Part shown: one piece after another, positions 30,069 to 37,859 of the stretch
Layout of the letters: each line of letters begins with the position of its first letter
How positions within the stretch are numbered: position 1 is the stretch's first letter
Assembly (NCBI GenBank): GCA_903895595.1
Contig: CAITUP010000016.1
Location: forward strand, 124,001-188,000
Direction of reading: 5' to 3'
Length of the DNA stretch: 64,000 bases
DNA from: an uncultured Acetobacteraceae bacterium
GTDB taxonomy: Bacteria > Pseudomonadota > Alphaproteobacteria > Acetobacterales > Acetobacteraceae
Position numbers and translations under genes: made by a program
Notes under the pieces: generated by a model
The model's database searches: none
Seen by the model: the letters and a program-made list of their open reading frames with translations, nothing else
What the model was told of the DNA's origin: nothing

Positions 30069-30932
30069 TCAGGTATCGGCCAAAGCCGCCAAGATACGAT
30101 CCCTGGCGGCGATGTCGCCGTCGGCGTGGACGGGCTGGATCGCGACATGTGTCGCACCGGCCTCGAAATGTGCGCGCAGACCGGCTTTCACCTGATCGGC
30201 CGTGCCCCACAGGCACATCTGATCGATAAAATCGTCGGACCCGCCATTGGCCAGATCGGCCTCGGTGAAGCCGATGCGCAGGAAATTGTTACGGTAATTA
30301 TCCAGCGTCAGATAGCGCGCCAATTCGTTCCGGCCCAAAGCGCGCGCCTTGGCGGGATCGGTTTCCAGCGTGACCTTCTGCTCGATCGCCAGCCACTTGT
30401 TGGGGCCGAGGATTTTCGCGGCCTCCGCCGTGTGGCGCGGGTTGGTGTTGTAGGGAATGGCGCCCCGAGTCATTTCGCCCGATAGCTTCATCATCAGGGG
30501 GCCAAGCGCGGCGACGCAAAGGGGCCAGTCGGCGGCGTTGGGTTCGCCGTTGTTGATGCCATTCAGATAGGCGCGCATCGCCGGGATCGGCTTCTGATAG
30601 ACATGCCCACGCAGGCCTTCCACCATCGGCGGGTGGCTGACGCCCAGGCCGAGGATAAAACGCTCCCCATAGAGCTGGTTCAGCGTGATCATCCCCCGAC
30701 GCGACGTGAAGGCATCGCGCGCGTAGATCGAAGCGATCGAGCTGCCGATTTTCAGGTTCGTCGTGCAGGACAGCATGAATCCCGCGACAGCGAAGGATTC
30801 GTTGCCGCGCGATTCAGGATACCAAAGCGTATCGTAGCCGAGTTTTTCGACAGTTTGCACGAACTCGCGGATTTGCGCGGGGCCGGTGAGTTTGTCGGTG
30901 CCGTACCAGGCGCCGAGACGTCCGAGTTTCAT
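30069..30932 (-). CDS. LLM-class F420-dependent oxidoreductase-like protein
   Basis: Luciferase-like TIM-barrel oxidoreductase, 287 residues, similar to the MSMEG_4141-type subgroup annotated as F420-dependent. Visible blocks are VEKLGYDTLWYPESRGNESF near 28, LKIGSSIASIYARDAF near 60, and RFILGLGVSHPPMVEGLRG near 90. Proteobacteria mostly use FMN, so the cofactor is uncertain. The start ATG at 30932 has AGGA upstream. It lies nine bases after the HMG-CoA lyase gene on the same strand, so they probably form an operon. Confidence 0.85.
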   Translation of the reverse strand: MKLGRLGAWYGTDKLTGPAQIREFVQTVEKLGYDTLWYPESRGNESFAVAGFMLSCTTNLKIGSSIASIYARDAFTSRRGMITLNQLYGERFILGLGVSHPPMVEGLRGHVYQKPIPAMRAYLNGINNGEPNAADWPLCVAALGPLMMKLSGEMTRGAIPYNTNPRHTAEAAKILGPNKWLAIEQKVTLETDPAKARALGRNELARYLTLDNYRNNFLRIGFTEADLANGGSDDFIDQMCLWGTADQVKAGLRAHFEAGATHVAIQPVHADGDIAARDRILAALADT

Positions 30933-30941
30933 GATGAAATC

Positions 30942-31904
30942 CTATACTTTAGCGGTGCGCCGGAACGCATCCAGGCTGCCGGCGTGGATCAGTTCGGATG
31001 GCAGCTGGTGCCCGACGATGTCCTCGGCCATGCGGCCGACTTCGATCAGATGGTCGAGATCGACGCCGGTTTCGATGCCCATTTCCTCGCACAGCAGCAC
31101 CAGTTCCTCGGTGCAGATGTTGCCCGCGGCCTTCGGCTGGCCGGCAAAGGGGCAGCCGCCCAGACCGCCGACGGTGGAATCGAAATGCCGCACGCCCATT
31201 TTCAGCGCGGCATGCGCGTTGGCGACGGCCAGTCCGCGCGTGTCGTGCAGATGCAGGGAGATTTCCATATCCGGCCAGCGGTTGCGGACCTCGCCCAGCA
31301 CTTTCTCGATCCGGTGCGGCGCGCCCCAGCCCATGGTGTCGGCGAGGGAGAAAATCTCGATTTCGGCGCCGGTTTCCTCGGCGATTTTCATGCCGTCTTC
31401 CAGGGTGGAGATCACGGTCGCGGGCGAAATATCGCCCTGATAATTGCAGCCGAACGCCGCCATGATGCCCAGGCGGTTGACGGGAATGCCGCGCGACAGA
31501 TGCAGTTCGGTCTGGCGGCGCATCGCGGCAATGTTCTCCTCCGGGGTGCGGTTCAGGTTCTTCTTGGTGAACCCGACCGAAGCGGTCAGAGAGATCGATC
31601 CGTTGATGGTCAGCTTGTCCTTGAACGCCAACGCCCGGTCCATGCCGTTGCCGTTGAAATAGAGGCCCGTGTAGTGGATGCCGGGTTTGGCGTTGAAGCC
31701 TTCCACGACCGCTTCCGCGTCCGCCCAGCCCGGCACGATGCGGGGGCTCACGAAGGAACAAGCCTGCACGTGATGCAGCCCGGTTTCGGCCAGCGCCTCG
31801 ATCAGCTTGATCTTGTCGGCGGTGCCGATGGGGCCGGGCTCGATTTGGAAACCTTCGCGGGGGCCTTCCTCGTGGATTTCGACAGACTTGGGCAGATCGG
31901 ACAT
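30942..31904 (-). CDS. Hydroxymethylglutaryl-CoA lyase
   Basis: TIM-barrel DRE-TIM metallolyase that splits HMG-CoA to acetoacetate and acetyl-CoA in leucine and related degradation; 320 residues. The substrate/metal motif GPREGFQ is at 14-20 (R16), metal ligands are in SLHLHDTRG (H218, H220), and the catalytic-loop cysteine is C251 in GGLGGCPFA. The usual GPRDGLQ reads GPREGFQ, and AxGASGN reads GQPKAAGN; so related acyl-CoA lyases are possible. It is divergent from the rhodanese gene with about 100 bases between starts. Confidence 0.87.
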   Translation of the reverse strand: MSDLPKSVEIHEEGPREGFQIEPGPIGTADKIKLIEALAETGLHHVQACSFVSPRIVPGWADAEAVVEGFNAKPGIHYTGLYFNGNGMDRALAFKDKLTINGSISLTASVGFTKKNLNRTPEENIAAMRRQTELHLSRGIPVNRLGIMAAFGCNYQGDISPATVISTLEDGMKIAEETGAEIEIFSLADTMGWGAPHRIEKVLGEVRNRWPDMEISLHLHDTRGLAVANAHAALKMGVRHFDSTVGGLGGCPFAGQPKAAGNICTEELVLLCEEMGIETGVDLDHLIEVGRMAEDIVGHQLPSELIHAGSLDAFRRTAKV

Positions 31905-32008
31905 GACGGTTGTTCCCTCGGGGGTTTACGGTTGATCCGACGCTAGCACCGCCGCGCTGCCGGGGGTAGCCTGCCGGGGTAGGTTCACAGACAGGAGGGG
32001 AACACCCC

Positions 32009-32386
32009 ATGGCTATTACGTACAAGGACATGGTGGACGCCGCGAACAAGCTCGTCCCGGCGATTTCCGCGGCCGAAGCGGCCGAGCTGGTCAAAAGCGC
32101 CAACGCGCTGATCGTGGACGTCCGCGACGGGACCGAGGTCGCGGCGACCGGCAAAATCAAGGGCGCCGTGGCGATCCCGCGCGGGTCCTTGGAATCGCGC
32201 GCGGACCCGACGTCGGGGAATTATATCGCGGCGTTGCAATACGATCGGCCGATCGTTCTGCATTGCGCTGGCGGCGGGCGCGCGGCGCTGGCCGGCAAGA
32301 CCCTGATCGATATGGGCTACAAGAACGTGCGCAACCTCGGCGGCTTCAAGGATTGGGTCGCGGCCGGCGGCGAGGTGGAAAAATAG
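32009..32386 (+). CDS. Rhodanese-like domain protein
   Basis: Single-domain sulfurtransferase-like protein, 125 residues. Rhodanese landmarks are ALIVDVRDGTEVAATGKIKGA (CH2A-type, residues 33-53), the active-site loop LHCAGGGRAAL with C86, and the C-terminal MGYKNVRNLGGFKDWVAAG. It has a GGAGG site before the ATG (caggagggg at about 31991-31999). No signal peptide, so cytoplasmic. It lies 13 bases before the dpp-type permease gene and may be part of that transcript, although a functional link is not evident. Confidence 0.9.
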   Translation: MAITYKDMVDAANKLVPAISAAEAAELVKSANALIVDVRDGTEVAATGKIKGAVAIPRGSLESRADPTSGNYIAALQYDRPIVLHCAGGGRAALAGKTLIDMGYKNVRNLGGFKDWVAAGGEVEK

Positions 32387-32399
32387 GTTTCTGCGCGGG

Positions 32400-33350
32400 A
32401 TGATCGGCATCGCTGTTCGGCGCCTCGGGAGCGCATTGCCGATCATGCTGATCGTCAGCCTGCTGACGTTCGGCATGATCCATCTGATCCCCGGCGATCC
32501 CGCGATCGCGATCGCCGGGTTGTCGGCGACGCCGGAACAGATCGCCAATATCAGGCACGATCTCGGGCTGGATCAGCCGATCCTCGGCCAGCTTTGGCGT
32601 TGGTACGCGAATTTGGCGATCGGGGACCTCGGGCGGTCGCTGCTGCTGGGGCAGCCGGTGGTGCAGGTGATGCTGCAACGGCTGCCGGTCACGTTGGCGC
32701 TGTCGGCCTATGCGCTGATGCTGACGCTGCTGGTTGGGCTGGTCAGCGGCATCGCGGCAGCGCTGCGGCAGAACACCTGGGTCGATCAGGCCGCCATGGT
32801 CTTCGCGATGTTGGGGATTTCGCTGCCGAATTTCTACCTCGGTTTGCTGATGATCATTCTGTTCGCGGTCGATCTGCGTTGGCTGCCGACCGGCGGCTAC
32901 ATCGCGTTCACGACCGACCCGCTGGGCTGGCTTGCGACCTCCACCATGCCCGCGATCTCCCAGGCGCTGCTGCTGGCGGGGCTGCTGGCGCGTATTACCC
33001 GGTCCACGATGCTGGAGGTCTTACGTCAGGATTATATCCGCACCGCGCGGGCCAAAGGCCTGCCGAACCGGCGGGTGGTGCTGAAGCACGCGCTGGCGAA
33101 TGCGCTGATTCCGATCACAACGGTCGTTGGGATCATCGTCAGCCTGCTGATCTCCGGTTCCGTGGTGACGGAGACATTGTTTTCCATTCCCGGAGTCGGA
33201 CAGGTGCTGACGCAGGCGGTGCTGAACCGGGATTATCCCATGGTACAAGGCGGGCTGCTGATCACCACCGCGCTGCTGGTGCTGGTGAATATCCTGGTCG
33301 ATGTCTGCTACGCCTTGCTCGACCCGAGGGTGCGCTATGACGGCGCCTGA
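32400..33350 (+). CDS. Dipeptide/oligopeptide ABC transporter permease (DppB type)
   Basis: Inner-membrane permease of the PepT (dipeptide, oligopeptide, nickel) family, 316 residues, about six helices. It begins with the conserved RRLGSALPIMLIVSLLTFGMIHLIPGDPA, giving the family LxPGDPA motif. LGLDQPILGQLWRWYANLAIGDLGRS follows. The coupling loop is DYIRTARAKGLPNRRVVLKHALANALIP near 215. Its stop overlaps the next permease by 14 bases. Peptide or other solute specificity cannot be read from the permease. Confidence 0.93.
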   Translation: MIGIAVRRLGSALPIMLIVSLLTFGMIHLIPGDPAIAIAGLSATPEQIANIRHDLGLDQPILGQLWRWYANLAIGDLGRSLLLGQPVVQVMLQRLPVTLALSAYALMLTLLVGLVSGIAAALRQNTWVDQAAMVFAMLGISLPNFYLGLLMIILFAVDLRWLPTGGYIAFTTDPLGWLATSTMPAISQALLLAGLLARITRSTMLEVLRQDYIRTARAKGLPNRRVVLKHALANALIPITTVVGIIVSLLISGSVVTETLFSIPGVGQVLTQAVLNRDYPMVQGGLLITTALLVLVNILVDVCYALLDPRVRYDGA

Positions 33351-34203
33351 GGAGATACGGCAAAGCCCGTTCAACGTGACGCTGCGCAGGCTGATGCATC
33401 ACCGGCTGTTTCTCCTCGGGCTGGGGCTGGTCTCGATCGTGGCCATCGCGGCGTTGCTGGCGCCGTGGATCGCGCCCGTCGATCCCAACAAGCTGGCGAT
33501 GCGTTTCAAATTCCGTCCACCCGATGGGGATTTCATCTTCGGCACCGACAATTTCGGCCGATCCCTCTGGTCCCGCGTCATCTGGGGCGCGCGTCTGTCG
33601 ATGTTTATCGGGTCGGCCGTGGTGCTGATCAATGCCGTTTGCGGCACGGCCATCGGCGCCGCCGCCGGGTATTTCCGGCGGCTGGACAACATCCTGATGC
33701 GGTTCAACGACGCGTTGATGGCGTTTCCGGCGGTGTTGCTGGCCATCGCCGTGACCGCCGTGCTCGGCCCCTCCGTCAACGACGTGATTATCGCGCTGGG
33801 CATCGTCTACACGCCGCGCACGGCCCGCATCGTCCGGTCCTCGGTGATCGTGCTGAGAGAGATGGAGTATGTGCAAGCCGCCGTCGCCGCCGGGGCCGGT
33901 CACTGGCGCATCCTGCGCCGGCATATTCTCCCGAATGCCATGGCGCCGCTGATCGTGCAGCTGTCTTTCCTGTTCGCCTATGCCGTGCTGACCGAGGCGA
34001 CCCTGTCGTTCCTGGGTGTCGGTGCGGTGCCGCCGACACCGACCTGGGGGAACATCATGGCGGAGGGGCGGCAATACATGATCGACGCGCCCTGGATCAT
34101 CGCCATTCCGGGGGTGGCGCTGATGATCACCGTCCTCGGCCTGAACCTGCTCGGCGACGGGTTGCGGGATGTGCTGGATCCCCGGTTGAGGATTCAGTCG
34201 TGA
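33337..34203 (+). CDS. Dipeptide/oligopeptide ABC transporter permease (DppC type)
   Basis: Second permease, 288 residues. The short cytoplasmic N-terminus is followed by a helix (LFLLGLGLVSIVAIAALLAPW) and the DppC landmark FIFGTDNFGRSLWSRVIWGARLS near 65. The coupling loop is MEYVQAAVAAGAGHWRILRRHILPNAMAP. TLSFLGVGAVPPTPTWG near 232 is family-typical. ATG at 33337 gives a 14-base overlap with the DppB frame and fits the family start; the earlier in-frame codon would add a shadow segment. Confidence 0.93.
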   Translation: MTAPEEIRQSPFNVTLRRLMHHRLFLLGLGLVSIVAIAALLAPWIAPVDPNKLAMRFKFRPPDGDFIFGTDNFGRSLWSRVIWGARLSMFIGSAVVLINAVCGTAIGAAAGYFRRLDNILMRFNDALMAFPAVLLAIAVTAVLGPSVNDVIIALGIVYTPRTARIVRSSVIVLREMEYVQAAVAAGAGHWRILRRHILPNAMAPLIVQLSFLFAYAVLTEATLSFLGVGAVPPTPTWGNIMAEGRQYMIDAPWIIAIPGVALMITVLGLNLLGDGLRDVLDPRLRIQS

Positions 34204-35168
34204 GCCTCCTGGAAGTCCGCAATCTGACAACCGCCTTCCAGACCGGCCGCGGCGAAATCACGGCGGTCGAGGACGTGTCGTTCGACCTCAACGAAGGCGA
34301 AATCCTGGGCATCGTCGGCGAATCCGGCAGCGGCAAAAGCGTCACCGCGCTGACGATCATGGGCCTGCTGCCCCGCCCGCCGGCCAGGGTCGCGACCGGG
34401 TCCGTGCATTTCGCCGGCGAAAACCTGACCAACCTGTCCGACAGCCGCATGCAGCACATTCGCGGCCCCGGCATCGCGATGGTGTTTCAAGAGCCGATGA
34501 CGTCGCTCAATCCGGTCTTCACCATCGGCGACCAGATCATGGAAACCATCGCCGCGCACGAACGCCTGCCGCAACGCGCGCTGTTCGCACGCGCGGTGGA
34601 GATGCTGGAGAAGGTCGGCATCGCCTCGGCCGCGACGCGAATGGCTGACTATCCGCACCAGCTCTCCGGCGGGCAACGCCAGCGGGTAATGCTGGCCATC
34701 GCACTGGTCTGCCGCCCCAAGCTGCTGATCGCCGATGAGCCGACGACAGCGCTGGACGTGACGATCCAAGCGCAAATCCTCGATCTGCTGCTGGACCTGC
34801 GCGATGAGTTCGGCATGGCGATCATGCTGATCACCCACAACATGGGCGTGATCGCGGAAACCGCCGACCGGGTGATCGTGATGTATGCCGGGCGGATCGT
34901 CGAGGAAGCGCCGGTCGCGACGTTGTTCGACTCGCCGCGCCATCCCTACACACGCGGCCTGCTGGAATGCGTACCGTCGCTGATAACCGAACGCGACCGC
35001 CTGATCGCCATTCCCGGCACCCTGCCCGAACCGATCCGACGCCCGCCGGGTTGCCGTTTCGCGCCACGCTGCCGGTTTGCTCAACCGGACTGCGCCGCTG
35101 GGATTCCGCCGCTGCTGCGCCTGGCCCCAGGCCACACCGCCGCCTGCATCCACATCCCGGAGCAATGA
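34200..35168 (+). CDS. Peptide ABC transporter ATP-binding protein (DppD type)
   Basis: ATPase subunit, 322 residues. Walker A GESGSGKS is at 40-47, the Q-loop lies in [11 protein letters not shown], the signature in [15 protein letters not shown], and Walker B in [12 protein letters not shown]. The C-terminal oligopeptide-transporter extension has HPYTRGL then a Cys cluster [14 protein letters not shown]. The GTG at 34200 overlaps the DppC stop by four bases. It works with the DppF-type subunit as a heterodimer. Confidence 0.95.
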   Translation: MSLLEVRNLTTAFQTGRGEITAVEDVSFDLNEGEILGIVGESGSGKSVTALTIMGLLPRPPARVATGSVHFAGENLTNLSDSRMQHIRGPGIAMVFQEPMTSLNPVFTIGDQIMETIAAHERLPQRALFARAVEMLEKVGIASAATRMADYPHQLSGGQRQRVMLAIALVCRPKLLIADEPTTALDVTIQAQILDLLLDLRDEFGMAIMLITHNMGVIAETADRVIVMYAGRIVEEAPVATLFDSPRHPYTRGLLECVPSLITERDRLIAIPGTLPEPIRRPPGCRFAPRCRFAQPDCAAGIPPLLRLAPGHTAACIHIPEQ

Positions 35169-36142
35169 CCGTGCTGATCGAAGCGACAGGGGTCAGCAAG
35201 CATTATCCGGTGGAAACCGGTGGGATGTTCCGCCGCACGACCACGCCTTTACGCGCGGTCGACAACGTGTCGCTGTCCGTCGAGGAAGGGGAAACCCTCG
35301 GGTTGGTGGGGGAATCCGGTTGTGGCAAGTCCACGTTGGGACGGCTTCTGATCAGGTTGCTGCCGGCCACCGCGGGCAACATCCGGTTCGGCGGCACCGA
35401 CATCACCGCGCTCGGCGGCCAGCCGTTGCGAAACGTGCGCCGGTCGATGCAGATCGTCTTCCAGGACCCGTACGGCGCGCTCAATCCGCGCATGACGGTG
35501 GAAGACATCGTCATGGAGCCGTTGCTGATCCACGGCGCCAAACCCAACGCGGACAGCCGCGCCCAAGTGTCGGACATGCTGTCCCGCGTGGGCCTCCCCG
35601 CTCGGGCGTTGGAGCGGTTTCCGCACGAATTCTCCGGCGGCCAGCGCCAGCGCATCGGCATCGCGCGCGCTTTGATCCTGCGACCGCGCTTCGTGGTGTG
35701 CGATGAGCCGGTATCGGCGCTGGACGTGTCGGTGCAGGCGCAGATCGTCAATCTGCTCCAGGACCTGCAGGCGGAGCTGGGGTTGACCTATCTGTTCATC
35801 GCTCACGATCTGGGCGTGGTGAAGCACATCTCCACCCGGGTCGCGGTGATGTATCTTGGGAAGATCGTGGAGGTCGCGGAAAAGCGGGCGTTGTACGCGG
35901 AGCCGCGTCACCCTTATACGCGGGGCCTGATCGCCTCCGTCCCGGTGACCCATCCCAGCCAGCGGGCTCGCGGACGCGCCGAACGGCAGCGGCTGGAGGG
36001 GGATATTCCCAGCGCGCTGAATCCTCCTTCGGGGTGCCGGTTTCACACGCGCTGCCCGTTGGTGCAGCCGATCTGCCGGGAACAGGAGCCGGCGACGCGG
36101 GAACCGGCCGCCGGGCATCTTGTCGCGTGCCATCTGGCATGA
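35165..36142 (+). CDS. Peptide ABC transporter ATP-binding protein (DppF type)
   Basis: Second ATPase, 325 residues. Walker A GESGCGKS is at 49-56, signature FSGGQRQRIGIARAL near 158, Walker B FVVCDEPVSALD near 178, and the oligopeptide signature HPYTRGL near 260. The C-terminal Cys cluster is GCRFHTRCPLVQPIC. ATG at 35165 overlaps the DppD stop by four bases. The operon ends here, and no periplasmic binding-protein gene occurs on either side, so the transporter must borrow one from elsewhere. Confidence 0.95.
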   Translation: MTVLIEATGVSKHYPVETGGMFRRTTTPLRAVDNVSLSVEEGETLGLVGESGCGKSTLGRLLIRLLPATAGNIRFGGTDITALGGQPLRNVRRSMQIVFQDPYGALNPRMTVEDIVMEPLLIHGAKPNADSRAQVSDMLSRVGLPARALERFPHEFSGGQRQRIGIARALILRPRFVVCDEPVSALDVSVQAQIVNLLQDLQAELGLTYLFIAHDLGVVKHISTRVAVMYLGKIVEVAEKRALYAEPRHPYTRGLIASVPVTHPSQRARGRAERQRLEGDIPSALNPPSGCRFHTRCPLVQPICREQEPATREPAAGHLVACHLA

Positions 36143-36170
36143 AACGCCGCCGCTACCGCACCATCGTGTA

Positions 36171-36381
36171 GACGATAGTGTCAGGGGGATCGCATATGGC
36201 GGATTTCCGACACTTTCCGTCATGGTCGGGCCTGACCCGACCATCTCACGCCAATGGGGCACCGTTCGAAGAACCCTGCCTTTTCAATGGTGCGTAAAAT
36301 CGCAGGAGATGGCCGGGTCACGCCCGACCATGACGAGCGGGGGCGCCAAAGGTCATATGCGATAGCCCTGACGATAGTGTC
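36171..36381. mobile_element. MITE-like nested palindromic element with flanking direct repeats
   Basis: The element lies in the 317-base gap between the peptide transporter and the CtrA-like gene. A 12-base direct repeat GACGATAGTGTC occurs at 36171-36182 and 36370-36381. Inside are terminal inverted repeats: AGGGGGATCGCATATG (36183-36198) against AGGGCTATCGCATATG (reverse complement of 36354-36369), 14 of 16 matching. Further in, a 29-base arm (36219-36247) pairs with 36306-36334, and the left arm is itself a perfect 9-bp hairpin (ATGGTCGGG-CCTGA-CCCGACCAT). No coding capacity. This looks like a non-autonomous miniature element with target-site duplication, or a REP-type composite. The rest of the gap (36382-36459) must hold the promoter of the CtrA-like gene. 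Confidence 0.7.
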
Positions 36382-36459
36382 GGTCCAAGGTGGAGTCAGC
36401 CGGGAAACCTGCTATGGGGACCGTATACAGTATTCAGGACAGCGACAGGGATTCCGTCC

Positions 36460-37173
36460 ATGCTGATCTTACGGGTTGGACTGGCGGTCGTCAGCCATCG
36501 GGACAATGAGGCCAAAGTGCTGCACCAGCACGGCATTAAGATGGAACAGGCCTTGTCTGGCCATGAGGCCCTCGATTTCATGCGTTTGTACGACTTCGAA
36601 CTGGTCCTGATGGATGCCGCTTTACCCGGTCAGCGGGGCGAGGACGTCGTGCGTCAGGCGCGCGCCGCCGGGCTGACCACGCCTCTGATCCTGCTCACGG
36701 CGGACTCCGCGCCAGCGGGTCGTACCAAAGCGCTCGATCAGGGTGCGGACGATGTCGTCACCACGCCGTGCGACATCGAGGAACTGCTCGCGCGTATACG
36801 AGCGGTGGTACGCCGTTCGGCTGGCCATGCCCGTTCGGTGATACAGGCCGGATGTGTGGAGCTCAGTCTGGACAAGCGGGAGGTTGTCGTCGGCGGCAAG
36901 AAATTACGGGTGTCCCCGCGTGAGTACGGCGTGCTGGAACTGTTGTTTCTGAAGCAGGGCACGGTGCTGAACAAGGCGGCCTTTCTGCATCATCTTTATA
37001 CCGGGGCGGACGAGCCGGAATTGAAGGCGGTCGACGTCATCGTCTGCCGGTTGCGCAAGAAGCTGGAGCGGCATGGCGTCGGCTCGCTGGTCGATACCGT
37101 CCGGGGCGTTGGCTATATCCTCCGCGCACCCGTGGCGCCCGGCCCCAACCCAGAACTGCCTTTGGTCGCGTGA
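36460..37173 (+). CDS. CtrA-family response regulator with degenerate receiver
   Basis: OmpR/CtrA-type regulator, 237 residues. The C-terminal winged helix is strongly CtrA-like: GHARSVIQAG-VELSLDKREVVV, then SPREYGVLELLFLKQGTVLNK, FLHHLYTGADEPELKAVDVI and CRLRKKLERHGV, followed by a GVGYILR end. The N-terminal receiver keeps the phospho-acceptor position D52 (LVLMDAALPG) and T80. It has lost the acidic metal-binding pair (the usual IEDD reads VVSHRD) and the invariant lysine (TKP is TTP, T102). It may work without phosphorylation. This is a paralog; the canonical ctrA would lie elsewhere. Its stop overlaps the next gene by four bases, so a regulator and a transglycosylase are translated together. 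Confidence 0.85.
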   Translation: MLILRVGLAVVSHRDNEAKVLHQHGIKMEQALSGHEALDFMRLYDFELVLMDAALPGQRGEDVVRQARAAGLTTPLILLTADSAPAGRTKALDQGADDVVTTPCDIEELLARIRAVVRRSAGHARSVIQAGCVELSLDKREVVVGGKKLRVSPREYGVLELLFLKQGTVLNKAAFLHHLYTGADEPELKAVDVIVCRLRKKLERHGVGSLVDTVRGVGYILRAPVAPGPNPELPLVA

Positions 37174-37859
37174 GCGCGTTCGGGCGCTTTGTTGCCTTTG
37201 GCCTGATAGTCGCGGCCGGATCGGCCAGCGCGGCTGCCACCTGCGAGGAGGCCGCGGCCGAAGCCGAACGCAGCTTCGGCCTTCCACCTGGCTTGCTGAC
37301 GGCGATCGGCCGGGTGGAGAGCGGGCGCCTCGATCCTGCCACCCGGCGGGTTGTAGCGTGGCCTTGGACCATCGATGTCGCTGGCGATGGCCGCATGTTC
37401 AATAACGCGGCGGAGGCGATCCGGACGACCGAAGCCCTGCGCACTGGCGGCGCTCGCAACATCGATGTCGGGTGCTTCCAGGTCAGCCTGCTGTATCACC
37501 CGAACGCGTTCGCGACGATGGCGGAGGCTTTCGATCCCACGACCAACGGCCGCTACGCCGGACAATTCCTGGCATCCTTGAAAGCCCGTTTGGGCAACTG
37601 GACCGACGCCGTGGCCGCCTACCACTCCGCCGATCCGGCTCAGGGCAAACCCTATCAAGAGAAGGTCTTCGCCAGCTGGCACGGCACGCTCCCGCCTGAG
37701 GCCGAGGTGTCCGCGAAGTTCGGCCTCACCGAACTTGCGTTCGGCATTAAGCTGTGGACGCCGAGCCAACCGGGGACGGCGGCGTCGGTCATTCATATCG
37801 GGGAAGGGGAGGCGCCCGCGGCGTGGAAGATGCCGCGGGTGACCAGTCCGGGGCGTTAG
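37170..37859 (+). CDS. Lytic transglycosylase (SLT domain)
   Basis: Secreted muramidase-like enzyme, 229 residues, expected to cleave peptidoglycan glycan strands. A signal peptide covers about residues 1-22 (FVAFGLIVAAGSASAAA). The catalytic glutamate is E50 in LLTAIGRVESGR, and the SLT core continues with the aromatic PWTIDV, NIDVGCFQVSLLYHP near 96 and AAYHSADPAQGKPYQEKV near 150. Two cysteines (C25, C101) could pair. The C-terminal 50 residues are unassigned. The start is GTG at 37170, overlapping the regulator stop by four bases. The stop overlaps the convergent neighbour by four bases. Confidence 0.88.
   Translation: MSAFGRFVAFGLIVAAGSASAAATCEEAAAEAERSFGLPPGLLTAIGRVESGRLDPATRRVVAWPWTIDVAGDGRMFNNAAEAIRTTEALRTGGARNIDVGCFQVSLLYHPNAFATMAEAFDPTTNGRYAGQFLASLKARLGNWTDAVAAYHSADPAQGKPYQEKVFASWHGTLPPEAEVSAKFGLTELAFGIKLWTPSQPGTAASVIHIGEGEAPAAWKMPRVTSPGR

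Noticed and set aside
34967-35164. Upstream extension of the DppF frame before 35165
   Set aside because: Overlaps the DppD C-terminus and lacks similarity; the ATG at 35165 with the four-base overlap is typical.
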